Assembly (NCBI GenBank): GCA_018398805.1
Contig: JAGFBZ010000181.1
Coordinates: 186,001 to 250,000, forward strand
Length of the DNA: 64,000 nucleotides
Direction of reading: 5' to 3'
Source: Hirundichthys speculiger
Lineage: Eukaryota; Chordata; Actinopteri; Beloniformes; Exocoetidae
The notes beneath the pieces were generated by a model, which ran no database searches, was not told the DNA's origin, and saw only the letters and a list, made by a program, of their open reading frames with translations. Positions 1-18,513 of the stretch are shown piece by piece (positions within the stretch are counted from its first letter, which is position 1; every line of letters starts with the position of its first letter). The translations under genes were made by a program, and so were the position numbers.

Positions 1-921
1 GAAGTTGATGCTATCTAGGAAAAAGAAAGAAAAAAAACATTTTATTACTGCCCGAGGTTTACCAGAGATCACTTTGACAATCCACAACACAACTGGGAAA
101 ATATTTTGTGGTTTGATGTAACAAAAACGTCATCATTCACTACAAACACTTGGCACTTTGTATAAAGAACCCACGAGTACCACAGCTAAAGGCTAAACAT
201 CTCTGTTCATCAGTTTACATACACAAGTTATTGTAAAAGAAGGATCCATGGTCCAAATATTAAGATGAAGACGGTGATCTTAAAAAAAAAAAAAAAAAAC
301 ATTTCTGCACACCTGAAGTCGAATAGCACCTTGACAATCCACTGTGAAGATCCACTCTGCTTTTCCATTTGATTTAATCCAAATACAGTAGTACAACATT
401 TTTTGACCCGACCCACCCATGCCCGGACTCAAGATATGGAACGAGAGCTCCCCCATGTGGCCCAAAAGAATACCAACAGACAAATTGCAGTTGAATGTGT
501 TTAATTATGTTGATAAAAATTGCTGATTATGTGAGCGTCTGATATATTTAACCTGTATGTGACCTTACCATGGATCTTACCATGTTTTAAAACTTTGAAT
601 GTTAAGTTCATCGTCTAACTGCAGTTGAAATGGTGGAATCCAGCAACCTGATTACAGGTGGAAAGTACCTCCTGAAGATGCTGGTCGTAGACAAACTGCC
701 CGCTGTGACCAGCCCCTCGCTGGGCCCATTTCTCATTTTGCATAAGACTCATGAATATTCAAAGGTATAAAACAAAAGACAGTCTTCTCTCACGCTCTTT
801 CTTCTTTTGCCTCTTCTATATTTTGTCTCCCGAATTTTGCGCCTCTCTTCTCTACTCCTTTTTTTTTTTTGAATTTTGCTCTCGTTTTGGACAGAACTTA
901 GTTTCTGAGTCCCCCTGTGTT
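1..921. other. Left-edge non-coding stretch
   Basis: No exon or recognisable transposon protein is seen on either strand. The stretch is AT-rich, with an A-run near 283-299 and a T-run near 859-869. It ends at the TTAA that borders the piggyBac element. It most likely lies in an upstream vcp intron, because the first vcp exon in the window starts at 5303 in mid-protein. Confidence 0.5.
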
Positions 922-1748
922 TTAACCCGTTAACATTCCAGTCCGAATTTCTGTAGTTTCCGAAACTAAACACAGCTCAGATGTTACGTGAGGCACTCAT
1001 GCGACATATCTTTGGAAAGCTAAGATTCTTGTGATTCAATCAATGTAAACCATTTCAGGATATAATCATAACAGCAGGTACAATCAACGCCTTTGTCACA
1101 CCACAAACAAACAAACAGGGAGTTACGAAATCGACGCAACTCACCTTATGAGCGTTATAAAAGTCGTCCGATCAAAAATATTCCCACAAAAATGGTCTGG
1201 TTGAACTCACAAAGGTCCAGTCGATCCAATTCAGTAAAGTATTTAGTCCAAAATGCATTATTATACCAGAAAGTATCCACAAAAACGCCACTGGTAGCTG
1301 GTCAGTGTTCAGTAACTTCCGTGTTTTTTTCCTTATAAAACGCTTCTTCCTGTGCTGACGTACGTGTGGCTGATCTCAAAATGGAGGGGGGCTTCTGATC
1401 TTTTGATTGACACCTCATACAGCCATATAGCAGCCTCGCTGCCCTTTCCACAGCCTAAAATAGCCAATAAGGGCCAACGTTGAAACGAAGCCATCTCCTA
1501 CTTTGAGTGATGAAAAAACCAGCCAGTTAGAATCAATCATGCTGATGACTGACGCATTGAATAGCCAATGAAATTCTGAAAACAACCATGTGCCGGTTGA
1601 AGGGGTGGAGATAACGGGGAAACAAAGGGACCGATGCGTAATGCAAATTGTCTTCATTCAGGCTGCGTGCGTAAAAGGTGCGTAACAGCAAGGCGCATCA
1701 CAGTGTGGACTGTTTTTCTCAGCGTGTTTGACTCTAGGAGCGTAGAAA

Positions 1749-3077
1749 ATGGCGAAAAGGACGCAGAAGACTAGATTTACAGTCCAAGAAGCAATGGAAG
1801 AATGTGCTCGTCGGGACAGTGACGAATCAGGAAAGGAGTTATCAGAGGAAGAGAGCGACATGTCATTTGTTGATTCCTGCGCAGAGGATATGTTTGCCGT
1901 CGGAGAGGACATTGCTCTGGATAAGTAAGTATTTGATCAGCTTATATTATATTATTACGTATATATTATATCATAATTGGTAGTATTCTTCATATTATTA
2001 CGTATTACTGTATATTTCGACATAAAAAAAGCATCACTTTGAAAAATAGATACAAATGCCTTTGTTTGTGCGTGTGTGGGGGATAGGGGGTTGGGGTGTG
2101 TGATGTGTGCGTGTGTTTGTTGGGGGTAGGGTATGTATATGTGTGTGGGGGGGTTTGGGGGGGTGTGCTTGCGTGTGTGTTTGTTGGGGGTAGGGTATGT
2201 ATATGTGTGTGGGGGGGTTGGGGGGGGGGGGTGTGCTTGCGTGTGTGTGTTTGTTGGGGGTAAGGTGTGAATATGTGTGTGGGGGGGTTGGGGGGGTGTG
2301 CTTGCGTGTGTGTTTGTTGGGGGTGGGGTGTGAATGTGTGCCTCTCTACCTCCCAGACCCCTCTGTGTTTCATTGTGCAAAGCAGTAGAATACAGAAAAG
2401 ATAGAAAGTTTTGTGATGACTTATTTCTTTATTTTCACATAATAGGCAGCCATCTGAGGATTCAGATGTGGACTGGGAGCCAGTCAGCAAGCAGTCACAG
2501 AGAGAGGATAGCAGTTCATCAGGTGAGGAGCTCCATCCTCCAACTGTCCAGAGAGGTTCTGCCAGCACCAGAACATCGAAAGGTGTTGCACATATTTATG
2601 TTTTGTATATATTTTTTTCATTGTTGTTCCAGGTGTATGGGTGGAGTGGACCTGTCTGACGCTCTGATCGGATATTACAAAGTACTTCACAAGACAAGGA
2701 AGTGGTACAAGACATTTTTCTACCATTTCATGGACATCGCAATCGTGAATGCCTTCCTCCTCCACACAGACATTGCAAAGGGTAGAGGAGAGGTCCCTCT
2801 GCACCAGAAGGCATTCCGGGAGACCCTCGCCGTGCAGCTGGCAGAAGCAGGGTCTTCCTCCACAGCCAGACCTGTCCCACCTCCTGCTCTGCGTGGAGCA
2901 CATCACATACTGGTTTTTATCAGTGGGCAGAGGACTACTGGTACTGGTGTTTATCCAAGTGCCATTTTGGAGTCTCCAAATGTGCCATTTTTGGAAACGC
3001 CTAGACATACTCTTACAAAAACGTGTGTAAAATACTCATTTTTAGTGGTATTGTTATCAAATTTGAACTTGCACTAG
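1749..3077 (+). pseudogene. piggyBac (PGBD4-like) transposase remnant lacking the DDD core
   Basis: Exon 1 (1749-1924) opens with ATG and encodes a basic start followed by an acidic stretch rich in Glu, Asp and Ser, ending at a GTAAGT donor. Exon 2 (2446-2582) follows an AG acceptor and continues with the SEDSDVDWEPV-type acidic motif usual at piggyBac N-termini. The next recognisable coding, from about 2634, is the conserved C-terminal block MGGVDLSD, then YYKVLHKTRKWYKTFFYHF and a following hydrophobic stretch. The dimerisation and catalytic DDD regions are absent. The N- and C-terminal pieces are out of phase at the visible splice sites, and the usual C-terminal cysteine-rich finger is not found. 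A full-length relative would be close to 600 residues. I infer a dead gene, although a short acidic N-terminal peptide could still be spliced. Confidence 0.8.
2050..2345. repeat. G/T-rich minisatellite in the piggyBac intron
   Basis: About four tandem copies of a roughly 62-bp unit combine TG runs, GTTGGGGGTAGGGT and G7-G10 tracts. It lies between transposase exons 1 and 2. The + strand is strongly G-tract-rich. The second piggyBac copy has a matching C/A-rich tract near 16194-16262 on its opposite strand, so the tract is ancestral to the family. Confidence 0.85.
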
Positions 3078-3395
3078 GTAAGGCTTCATGTTGTGGTCCT
3101 ATTGTGTTTTCCAGCTAATAAGTCACAGCTGCACTCATCTGCAGACATCTGTTTACAAAAAAAATTCAGGCGGAAATAAAAAACTTATATTTCAGTGTGT
3201 TCCAACTTAGATTACTCAATGCTAGTAGCACTTACAGTGATTCTGACAGTTGGAGGAAAAACTTCAGAGTGTTACCTTTCAAAAGAGACCAAAACCATCC
3301 ATGTGCTACATACGGTTCAAGAACAGCTTTCAATTTACTTTGGGTATGTCTTGGATAGGCGTTATGCAAATTATACAGGAATGTTAAGGGGTTAA

Positions 3396-4440
3396 CACTG
3401 AAGAGTTCGTCATTTTTCTTTTGATCTTTGCATCAATTTTGATTTTTTTCCTTTATTTTTAACTCCCCGTTCAGCGGAGAGTGTCTGCTGAACTACATGA
3501 TTTTTAGCACTTTGAAATCCTAAATCCCCGCGCTTAGAACCTTAGTTAAGTTGTCCAATTTATGTATTAGTTTAATTTTGGCTCAATAAACTTCCGTCCA
3601 GCCCTGAAGTTATTGTGGCCTGTGGCAATCCCTGACGGGCCCGGGCACAGAAAGTTTGTTTGCCTCATCGGACTTTGAACAACCGATCTCTGCCAACCGG
3701 CACCGTGTCCGGGGACACCGATACCAGTCTTCCCCACCGAGACCTGCCAGATTAGAATCCGAGACCCCAGATCCGATTCAAACACCAGACGAAAGAAAAC
3801 GGGATCATCCGCAGAGTCACGTACGACGTCCAGAGATTCTGCGGGCAGAATCTCCCCAGCCTGATCGGATTCCTAAAGCGGTTCCCGGAGGATCCACTGA
3901 TAACCGTTTAAACCGACGGCCACGGACCTAAATTGCCAAGACTCCTTGCAGGGAAAGGCTGAAACTGGTCAGATCGGTGTCTCCCTCATTCTGTCTACGG
4001 CTGTCTACGGCTCGTTCTGTCTACGGCTCCCTCGTTCTGTCTACGGCTTCTGTCTACATTGTGCCACGGACCGCGTCTGGGCCCTGCGTCATCATTATTC
4101 AGCAGTTAATTAGCAGTAGCAGCAGTAGTAGCAGCAGTTAATTCTAGACTTGTTTTTCTTTTTTCTTTATTTACTTTATTTGTCCGTTAGTTATAGACAT
4201 CCCTTCAGGACCCGACATTTTGTTTGTTATGATTCTTTTCCTTCCTTTACTCTCTGTCGTCACTTCCTGTTGGTGCTATAGCCAGAAATCCTAAAACAAT
4301 TCATACTGAGGCAATAATCCTAAATCTGTGTATAACTATATATATGAATGCCTTATATGTGTCTGTGTTTTATGTCTGTGTCTCAATAAATGTCCTTAAA
4401 ACCGTTTTGATGTCTGTTTTGATGTAAAACCAGCCAATTC
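3396..4440. other. Non-coding stretch between two DNA transposons
   Basis: No gene is seen. There is a short irregular tandem of CTGTCTACGGCT near 3995-4050 and an AGC-rich run near 4110-4140. AATAAA at about 3582 and again at about 4385 could be old poly(A) signals of unidentified repeats. Confidence 0.4.
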
Positions 4441-4480
4441 AGCCGAAAAAGAACTTACATTCAGTATAATAATTACGAGG

Positions 4481-4925
4481 TGAAACACTACACCACAAGG
4501 CTACTGGAAAAGGTTTTTGTGGAGTGGTGAAACAAAAGTTGAATTGTTTGGCAACACTCAGGATTATGTCTGTGTCTGGAACAAAAAGTGTACATCTTAC
4601 CAGCTTCAAAATGTCATTCCAGTGATGAAGAATGGTGGAAGGACTCACTATGTCAAGGCCTGGACCTCCTGCCACTATTGGAGGGACAAATCAATTCCAA
4701 AATATACAACAGGATAATATAATATAATATAATATAATATAATAATGACTGTCCACCAGCTGAAGCTTGCTAGAAATTGGTTGAAGGAGAAGGACAGTGA
4801 CCTTATTCGTCAAAGTAAATCCACAAAATGGCTTCAGAAAAAGTGGCCCGGTCAGACCCAAGACCTTAATCTCATAGTGATGTTGTGGAATGACCTAAAA
4901 AGACCCATTAATGTTTAACGTTTGT
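4481..4925 (+). pseudogene. Tc1-like transposase relic
   Basis: A conceptual translation gives a WSGETKVELFG block near 4517, the counterpart of the Tc1 W-S-D-E-T-K motif with the catalytic Asp replaced by Gly. A second piece near 4746-4915 resembles the C-terminal WP-Q-x-DLN-x-I-x-LW region, in which the final catalytic acidic residue is also lost. The two pieces are separated by an ATAAT-type repeat. The copy cannot encode an active enzyme. Family placement rests on motif memory only. Confidence 0.6.
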
Positions 4926-5287
4926 GTTCAGTAAAGAATCCAATCCAAACTATAATCAATTCTTAAAACTATCTAGTTCATACTTGTACAACTGTGAAGA
5001 TGTCCAAGTTGGCAAGAAAATGTTAAAAGCTAGTTTAATTTATTTTTTTTATTTTTTTTTATTTGTGTGTGTGTGGGGGGGGGGGATCTGTTCTACACAA
5101 TTCAGCTATATGGCATGAATATTATATAAATTAAATAATATAATATATATGTATATTATATAAACATGAATATTTTTAAATGATTCAGTGGTGCTAATAA
5201 ATCTGACAAGCACTGTAGTTGACATTTATTTCTACTAAACACACCACCGTCTGATGAATCTCTTTCAGTCTTGATGTTTATGTGTGA

Positions 5288-12317
<7,030 letters not shown>

Positions 12318-12476
12318 ACAAACAGTGGTATGATTATGCGAATGAAATAAAAAAATATCCAAATTAGTTTCAGTGGATGCAAGCTTTGAAAAATAACACT
12401 GAGCCTACAGACACCAAAGATTTCATTTTCACTATGAGCACTATGAAATTTGTGTGAATTTATGAATTTAAAATGT

Positions 12477-12482
12477 AATAAA
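12477..12482 (+). terminator. Probable vcp poly(A) signal
   Basis: AATAAA lies 160 bases beyond the vcp stop codon and is the first canonical signal in the 3' flank. Confidence 0.6.
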
Positions 12483-12769
12483 TGAATTAAATTCTGTGCA
12501 TTCATGATGTAATGAGTGTTGATTAAAGTACAGTTGAGACGGCAATCTTTAACTGAATCTTTTTCTTTTAAAAAAAAAAAAAAGATTTTCTTGGACACTT
12601 GTGGCCTTCATTGCTCACTAGTGTTCCAGAAAACATCGAATCATTGAAATGATGTAGAAAAGCTGGGTCAACCCCTTTAAACCAGCTGCTACAAACAGAG
12701 CTCTTAAGGCACGGTTTAAAAGGTGCTTTTGTACTGTATATCCGTGGTATATTGTACAAAAGATATCAT

Positions 12770-12925
12770 GGACATCCATCCAGCCATCCATCCGTTATTT
12801 GCCACTTTGTCCGGAGTCGGGTCACGGGGGCAGCAGCTTCAGCAGAGGGGCCCAGACCTTCCTCCCCCCGGCCACCAGCTCCTCTGAGAGAACCCCGAGG
12901 CGTTCCCATACCAGCCGTGAGATAT
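12770..12925 (+). repeat. Fish interspersed repeat, left part of a split copy
   Basis: Starts with CCATCCATCC and TCGGGTCACGGGGGCAGCAG, a repeat very common in fish introns, probably derived from a LINE 3' region. It breaks off after GTGAGATATA. The expected continuation (ATCTCTCCAGTGTGTCCTGG) appears only at 18515, which suggests a later insertion split it. Confidence 0.6.
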
Positions 12926-13639
12926 AGGGCCCGATCTTCGGCCAGATCTGCTATAGCCGCTATTTAGGGATATGGGAGAGGCGTTCCCCCGCAAAAAAGT
13001 CAATCTTCCACCTTGCTATACCCGCTATCCCAAAGAATGGAGTGAGAAATGATTGGTGACTTGGGCAAATCATTCCAGAAAAAGGTCATAAATGCATTTG
13101 CTATTAAGAACAGCATGTTGAGCCCAAACAATTTTGAAATTAACTGATTTTTGAAAGGTGCTTAATGTTTAGAACATTTCTGTTTTGAAAATTAGTAAAA
13201 ACCGCAGAAACACACTAAACTATTTTACAATTAACGGCAGGGAGCCCGTCAGAAAAAAACGTGACTCACCAAGTGACTTCAAAATGCCTGTTTTCTGCTC
13301 TTCTTTCTTCTTCTTCTGCCCAGTGTTTGGTTGTCTCCGCAGAATGCAAGCCCACGCTCTGACAAAAATGTAATCACTACAACGATTCTCCGCAGTACCT
13401 CTCTCCAGTAATTAGCCTCATCTTTGAGTTGATCCTGCAGTCCCGCCTCTATCCCACGCACCTGTGTGCGAGCAGGCCAGGTGAGCACTGCATTACGGTG
13501 AGGCTGACCCGCTTCATGCATCTCCACCCGTTCAACGGAATGCTTCCAATCTGAAAACCTCCCGTGTGAAAGATGATGATTCGTGGCCGAATAATTTGCA
13601 AAAAGCGAAACACGTTTCCAGTGGATTCCATATAGAGAT

Positions 13640-13770
13640 TTACAGATTGCTTGAAGGGCTATTTCATCAAAATCCATCCATAACTTTTTGAGTTATCTTG
13701 TACACAGACAGACAGATAAACGCCGGCAAAAACACGCCGGCAAAACATTACCTCCTTGGCGGAGGTAAAA
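13640..13770 (+). repeat. LINE/SINE 3' end, copy 1 of an inverted pair
   Basis: Contains the TCCATAACTTTTTGAG region, a CAGACAGACAG tract and TTACCTCCTTGGCGGAGGTAA, a tail I recognise from a common fish retroposon. Its 13665-13699 segment is inverted-repeated at 13941-13978. Confidence 0.6.
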
Positions 13771-13940
13771 AAAATTCTTACACAGACAATTCCTATCGGC
13801 TACCTGAAAGTCCAAGATAGTTTAGCTCCCGGTAAACACGCTCAGGCAGAGCCACGAGAACCGCTGGGAGCGGCTATGCGTCTTGGCGCAGCTGTGCGTC
13901 TTGGCGCAGCTGCGCGCACAGCCGCTGCTGAGGATATGTT

Positions 13941-14012
13941 CAAGATAATTCAAAAAGTTATGGATGGATTTTGATGACATTTTCAGGAGTTGTCAGGAAT
14001 GTGAAAAGGAAG
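13941..14012 (-). repeat. LINE/SINE 3' fragment, copy 2 (inverted)
   Basis: AAAAAGTTATGGATGGATTT is the reverse complement of the segment in copy 1 and continues into the same family's upstream sequence (ATTTTCAGGAGTTGTCAGGA). The spacer between copies holds GC-rich short repeats (GGCGCAGCTG). Confidence 0.55.
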
Positions 14013-14350
14013 AACTGATTGCTAGCAGAGGCGCTAACTGTGCTTGCTTGGTCAGTAGCCCCTTGCTGTTCATCGCTAACGTTGACAGTTGCTTCGTTGC
14101 TGGTGGTAGCTGTAGCAGGCTGGTTACTCCATATATTGGTTAGTTTCTGTGTTTTCTGAATTAAATCCGTCACTCTCTCCCTTTTTAATGCTTGCAATTT
14201 TCTCTTTTTTGCACCACTATCGTGTTTCCTTTGACTCGACATTTTCGCTCGATTTTTCTCTACTTCTTTTAACATTAGTCATTTGACATTGCCATAAACG
14301 GCGGCCCCCCCTAGTGGCGAGGCCCGGGGCTGCAGCCCGTTCAGCCCATT
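13980..14350 (-). pseudogene. hAT (ZMYM1-like) transposase N-terminus, fragment
   Basis: The minus strand opens a short frame from 14275 with a basic start (SSQRKHDSGAKKRKLQALKR) followed by a polar Ser/Thr-rich stretch. This resembles the opening of hAT-family proteins related to ZMYM1 (the K-R-K-x-S-G-A-x-K-R-K pattern). Upstream on that strand is a GC-rich segment with CCCCGGGCC, as seen at ends of such elements. Nothing of the BED/zinc or catalytic regions follows. Family assignment is tentative. Confidence 0.4.
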
Positions 14351-15080
14351 CTTTTAATGCGGCCATGCCCATCAGGAAGAGGACCTGGAACCCATACCTG
14401 ATGTATGTGGACATACCTGACCATGCATCTGCCACCGCGTCGTCATGGCCCCTAATACGGCACACAACTAAGCAGTATATCTGCAAATAAAAATCAGCAG
14501 CAACCTGCAATTAGGAACCGCTCGTTTGGAATCGCTCCGAGCCCCAACTTTAACAGGGCATTCAGCCTTCCAATGCCTTTCACCTACCAGTGACACCCCT
14601 CACAGGTATAGGCTATACGAGCAGGTCTATCTGACCCCAAACAACGTGGACCGACCAGCTTTCCTCAGTACTTGGTCGCCACTTATTACTACCTCCCCAG
14701 TAACCCGCGTCACCATGAGCCGCAGAGTCCTGGTGCATCAACATGTGCTCAGCTCACACAGCTGCAACAAATAAAATCTGAACCAGAAGGGTGTTCTCAA
14801 ACTGCCCCGAAATGATCAACTCACACAATGACCTGAAATTGTCCACACCAACAGGTTCTCCGTAATTACAGTATTTATATTATCTTTCAGACGCTCATCA
14901 CCAACTGATTGCGTATACAGGCCTCCAATAACCCCTCCGAAGGAGTCCACACAAAAGGTTCCAGACAGCACAAACTGCCAGCACACACAGATCCATCAAC
15001 CAGAGCCCACACAACCAGAAACATTACCACCACTCCGTCCCACTATCTGCCTAACTAGTCTCCTCCCTAGTCTTCAGGCC
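14351..15080. other. Non-coding stretch, probable retroelement leader remnants
   Basis: No coding potential is recognised. The right part (from about 14520) may be internal sequence of the minus-strand LTR element whose LTR begins at 15503. No gag motif is visible, so the limits are unknown. Confidence 0.3.
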
Positions 15081-15502
15081 GCGTATTGTGGCGGGTACTT
15101 ATGCACTATATACCGCAAGCCCAGAAAAGCAACCACGATTGTGGCGACTCACCTGCAGCCTCGGCCGTGCTCCCGAGCCAAATGCTCCAACCACTAACGC
15201 CACCACTCTATCAAATCCCCCCGGCGAATTCCTAGGGAAGCCGCTCTTGGACCTTCCAGGGACAGAAAAGCAGCATTTCACCTCAGCCATGTGATCCAAA
15301 CCTACAGGGCACAGCCACGCCCCAAAACCGGCGCAGGCTCTCACAGACGCCCCTTACTAGGTAGTCATGACCTGATACCATTTACAAAACGCTGCCGCCT
15401 CCACTCACTGAAAAAACAAGCAAAGATACGCAAAGCGCACCAACCAACACAAACCTGACCAGGTTCGCCAGAATTTAATTGCTTCCTGGACGAGCCCCCA
15501 AT

Positions 15503-15904
15503 TGTCAAAACCCGGCTCGAAGGCCTTGACAAGAGTGAGGGAGGCGGCACAAGACAGTCGGTACCAACCGTGAATTTTATTTTAAGTCAGTTGCATTAAC
15601 ACAACACAGACAAGAAAAAACCCAGCCAAACGCTCTGCCAGCCATAGTCTGGACAACTGAGCCCACAGCCCATCAGCAGAGCCTCAGACGCCAGCAGTAA
15701 TCCCAGCGTGGTGACAAGGACCAGCTCCCCAGATCAGCCCTCATCACAGCCCTCCTGCAACAGTCTGGAAATGGCCTTCTTAATGGGAGCAGAACCATTG
15801 AGCCCAGGTGTGTCTCCTCAGGCTGACGACTCTCCACCTGCAACAGAAAGAAACCAAAAACAACCAACACCACCACCTGGTGTACAAGTGGAGGAGTCGT
15901 CACA
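15503..15904 (-). repeat. LTR with adjoining tRNA-Pro-like primer site
   Basis: Read on the minus strand this 402-bp segment begins TGTGACGACTCC and ends GGTTTTGACA, with AATAAA near its 3' part (complement of about 15576-15581). Directly beyond it (complement of 15484-15502) is TTGGGGGCTCGTCC, matching the tRNA-Pro primer-binding sequence typical of gypsy elements and some retroviruses. No partner LTR was found to the left, so the element is truncated. It abuts the broken end of piggyBac copy 2. Confidence 0.65.
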
Positions 15905-17406
15905 ATATACAAAAACATAAATATGTGCAACACAAAAATTGTTTCATTTCAAAATGAATACACAGTTGAATATACAGCACATACCGGCTGTACTCCTTCA
16001 CAGCTGGTGGAACTGAGATGTCCTTCATCTGCCAATGTCCATCTGCACCTTTGACCCTCTATGTGACCACTTTCTGACTGGCTCCCAATCCACATCTGAA
16101 TCCTCAGATGACTGCCCATTATGTGAAAATAAAGAAATAAGTCATTTACAAAATTTTCCATCTTTTCTGTATTGTACTACTTTACACTATGAACCCCCCC
16201 CCCCACACACACACACACACCCCAACAAACAACTCACACATATTCCTCCCCCCCCACACACACAACAAAGGCTTTTGTATTTATTCAAAGTAAAACTTGT
16301 TTATGTCGAAATATACAGTAATACGTAATATAATATGAATAATACTACCAATTATGATACAATATATACGTAATAATATAATATAAGCTGTAATATAAGT
16401 CACAATTTAGTCAAATACTTACGTATGCAGGGCAAAATCTTCTCCGATGGAGAAAATGTCTTCTGCGCAGGCGTGCGCTCTGTTATCTGGCCTTATCTGA
16501 TCTCCTCTCCTGACACGTCACTTTCACGACAACAAATTCCTCCTTTTCCTTCTTGGACAGTCCTTTTCACCATTTTCTACAATAAATACGCTCCCAAACT
16601 GAAAAAACGCAGAGAAATAAGCCACAATGCGTGCGCCCCGCTGAGACGCGTGGTCACGGTTACCATTTACGCACAGCTTTCTTTGTTTCTGAGTTATCTC
16701 CACCCCGTCATGAGTCACATCGTTGTTTTCAGAATTTCATTGGCTATTCAATGCGTCAGTCATCAGCATGATTGATTCTAACTGGCTGGTTTTTTCATGA
16801 AGCAAACTAGGACATGGCTTCGTTCAACGCTGGCCCTTATTGGCTATTGTAGGGTGTGGACAGGACAGGGTGCTGTATGGCTGTATGAGGTGTCAATCGA
16901 AAGTTCAGATGATCCCCTCCATTTTAAGACCCCAGATATGTATGTCAACACAGAATAAAGCGTTTTATGACGAAGAATACACGGAAGTTACTGAACACCG
17001 ACCAGCTACCAGTGGCGTTTTTGTGGATATTTTCTGGTATAATAATGCATTTTGGACTAAATACTTTACTGGATTGGATCGACTGGACCTTTGTGAGTTT
17101 AACCAGACCATTTTTGTGGGAATATTTTTGATCGGACGACTTTTATAATGCTCATAAGGTGAGTTGCGTCGATTTCGTAACTGCTTGTTTGGTTTGTGGT
17201 GTGACAAAGGCGTTGATTGTACCTGCTGTTATGATTATATCCTGAAATGGTTTACATTGATTGAATCACAAGAATCTTAGCTTTCCAAAGATATGTCGCA
17301 TAATTCCCTTACGTAACATATGAGCTGTGTAAATTACGGTTTAGTTTTGGCAACTACAGAAATTCGGACTGACGGCCTGCGGGCGGGCCGTCGGAACGTT
17401 AATAGT
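15905..17406 (-). mobile_element. Second piggyBac copy, opposite orientation, 3' end lost
   Basis: The 16965-17207 segment on the minus strand is closely similar to 1093-1338 of the first copy. Degenerate versions of transposase exon 1 (about 16436-16570) and exon 2 (about 16000-16125) follow in the same order. The outer end meets TTAA at 17407-17410 and reads inward ACTATTAACGTTCC, versus CCCGTTAACATTCC in copy 1. It is interrupted near the tip by a GC hairpin (17371-17392, GACGGCC/GGCCGTC). The left part is missing where the LTR sits. Exon 2 contains a stop, so it is non-functional. Confidence 0.75.
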
Positions 17407-17410
17407 TTAA

Positions 17411-18511
17411 GACGGTCTCTGCCATTTTCTCAGGGGTTCAACTGAGGCCAAAGCACTGTAGTATCTTACTCTGGTTGTCAACTGATTTCAATATACTAAG
17501 TCTTCAAAATATGAAAAAGTCACAAAGTAAAGTCAAAGTAGAAAAGAAGCAGAAATCAATCTGGTTCAAAGTTCCAATGATGGATTTATTGTCAAATACA
17601 ACAGCACTATCTGAGTGTAGCCCGGGGCTAGACTGACTTTCTTCTCGACAGATCATGGCTTTTATACAATCTGGGGCCAGTGGGCTCCTCCCTCTGGTCC
17701 CTCCTACTTTCTTGCCGATCTCTTCCGCCCCTTCCTCTGATAGGTTGCATTTCTTACACCTACCGGAGGCCGGAGGCTTAGTCAGTATTTTTTTAAAAGC
17801 ATTTTTACCCATCAAGCACCACCTCTTTTAGGTGGAGCTCACCTACTGCCTTTTATTTTCCATTCCTTATAAGCAGGTACATATTTTAATCTGCAAGTAC
17901 ACATTTTCTATTGTAAGCACATGTTTTTGGTTTTACATGTCAGTACAGCACTTTAATCCTTAACTATGCATTACAGCTTCAGTTCCACATACGCTGAGAA
18001 GAACACCACCTGTTGTTGACTATACATGCTGGGAAGGACATCACCTGCTGCTGACTTTGCATTTCTGCTGATTCTGGCCTATTCTTTGTTTGCATTGTCT
18101 TATCAATAGCCTGCTACGTGTGAGAACAATTATGAGCAGGTACATACAATCTTATTTGAAAGAGATTACACTACAGCACGCTTTTTATACAAGAGTTAAA
18201 TCGAGATGTAGAGCCGTTTGTGCACATCCACATGTGACCAGGTGGACAAGCATTGACGTCATTTGGGATCGCGGGATTAGGAAAAAGCATAGCGGGTGGT
18301 CCTAATCCCACGATGGCAAGATGCCGAGTTTGTGGAGAGGGGAAAAAGACATGCCCATTATTACACCTACAAAGTGAGTAAAGGAGTTGGCAAAATGTGT
18401 AGTAGTTATAGTGGGCAGAAGATTGCATTAGCAGTTAGCGGAGGTTCCTATACACACAATTTGAGGGTAGTGGCTAGTGGTAACGGGTAAGGGGAAGTGT
18501 ACGATCAGGGC
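17411..18511. other. Non-coding stretch with LTR-like signals on minus
   Basis: No exon is seen. On the minus strand, TATAAAAG (complement of 17651-17658) lies about 65 bp upstream of AATAAA (complement of 17585-17590). This is the order expected of an LTR promoter and poly(A) signal, but no paired copy or TG/CA edges could be fixed. The right half holds short A/G-rich repeats. Confidence 0.3.
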
Positions 18512-18513
18512 CA

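Larger units (their letters stand above)
926..3391 (+). mobile_element. piggyBac element, core-deleted, with TTAA duplications
   Basis: The element is bounded by TTAA at 922-925 and 3392-3395, the target site used by piggyBac transposases. Just inside are inverted ends: CCCGTTAACATTCCAG on the left and, read inward from the right, CCCCTTAACATTCCTG, which match at 14 of 16 positions. Between them lie transposase N-terminal exons and a C-terminal piece, but not the catalytic domain. It is therefore an internally deleted copy of a PGBD4-like element that could move only if another copy supplied transposase. A related copy in the opposite orientation sits at about 15905-17406. Confidence 0.88.
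12926..18512. mobile_element. Putative 5.6-kb composite insertion between halves of a repeat
   Basis: The edges read GGGCCCGATC on the left and, inverted from the right, GGCCCTGATC, a weak pair of inverted ends. Flanking bases suggest a 2-3-bp TA/ATA duplication, as for PIF/Harbinger-like transposons. The interior is a mixture of older elements (LINE tails, hAT piece, LTR, piggyBac copy 2). Deletion plus rearrangement could give the same picture. Confidence 0.35.

Noticed and set aside
600..720. Searched for missing upstream vcp exons
   Set aside because: No N-domain or D1 motif (first Walker A GPPGTGKT) could be read on plus anywhere in 1-5302.
1955..2568. His/Thr/Pro-rich minus-strand frames
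   Set aside because: Antisense of the TG/G-rich repeat in the piggyBac intron.
13185..13677. 132-codon minus frame near 13279-13677
   Set aside because: Overlaps a retroposon tail and contains no recognisable domain.
15088..15550. Short frames on both strands that could be exons
   Set aside because: No splice signals or recognisable residues; the region is next to an LTR and its primer site, so leader sequence is more likely.
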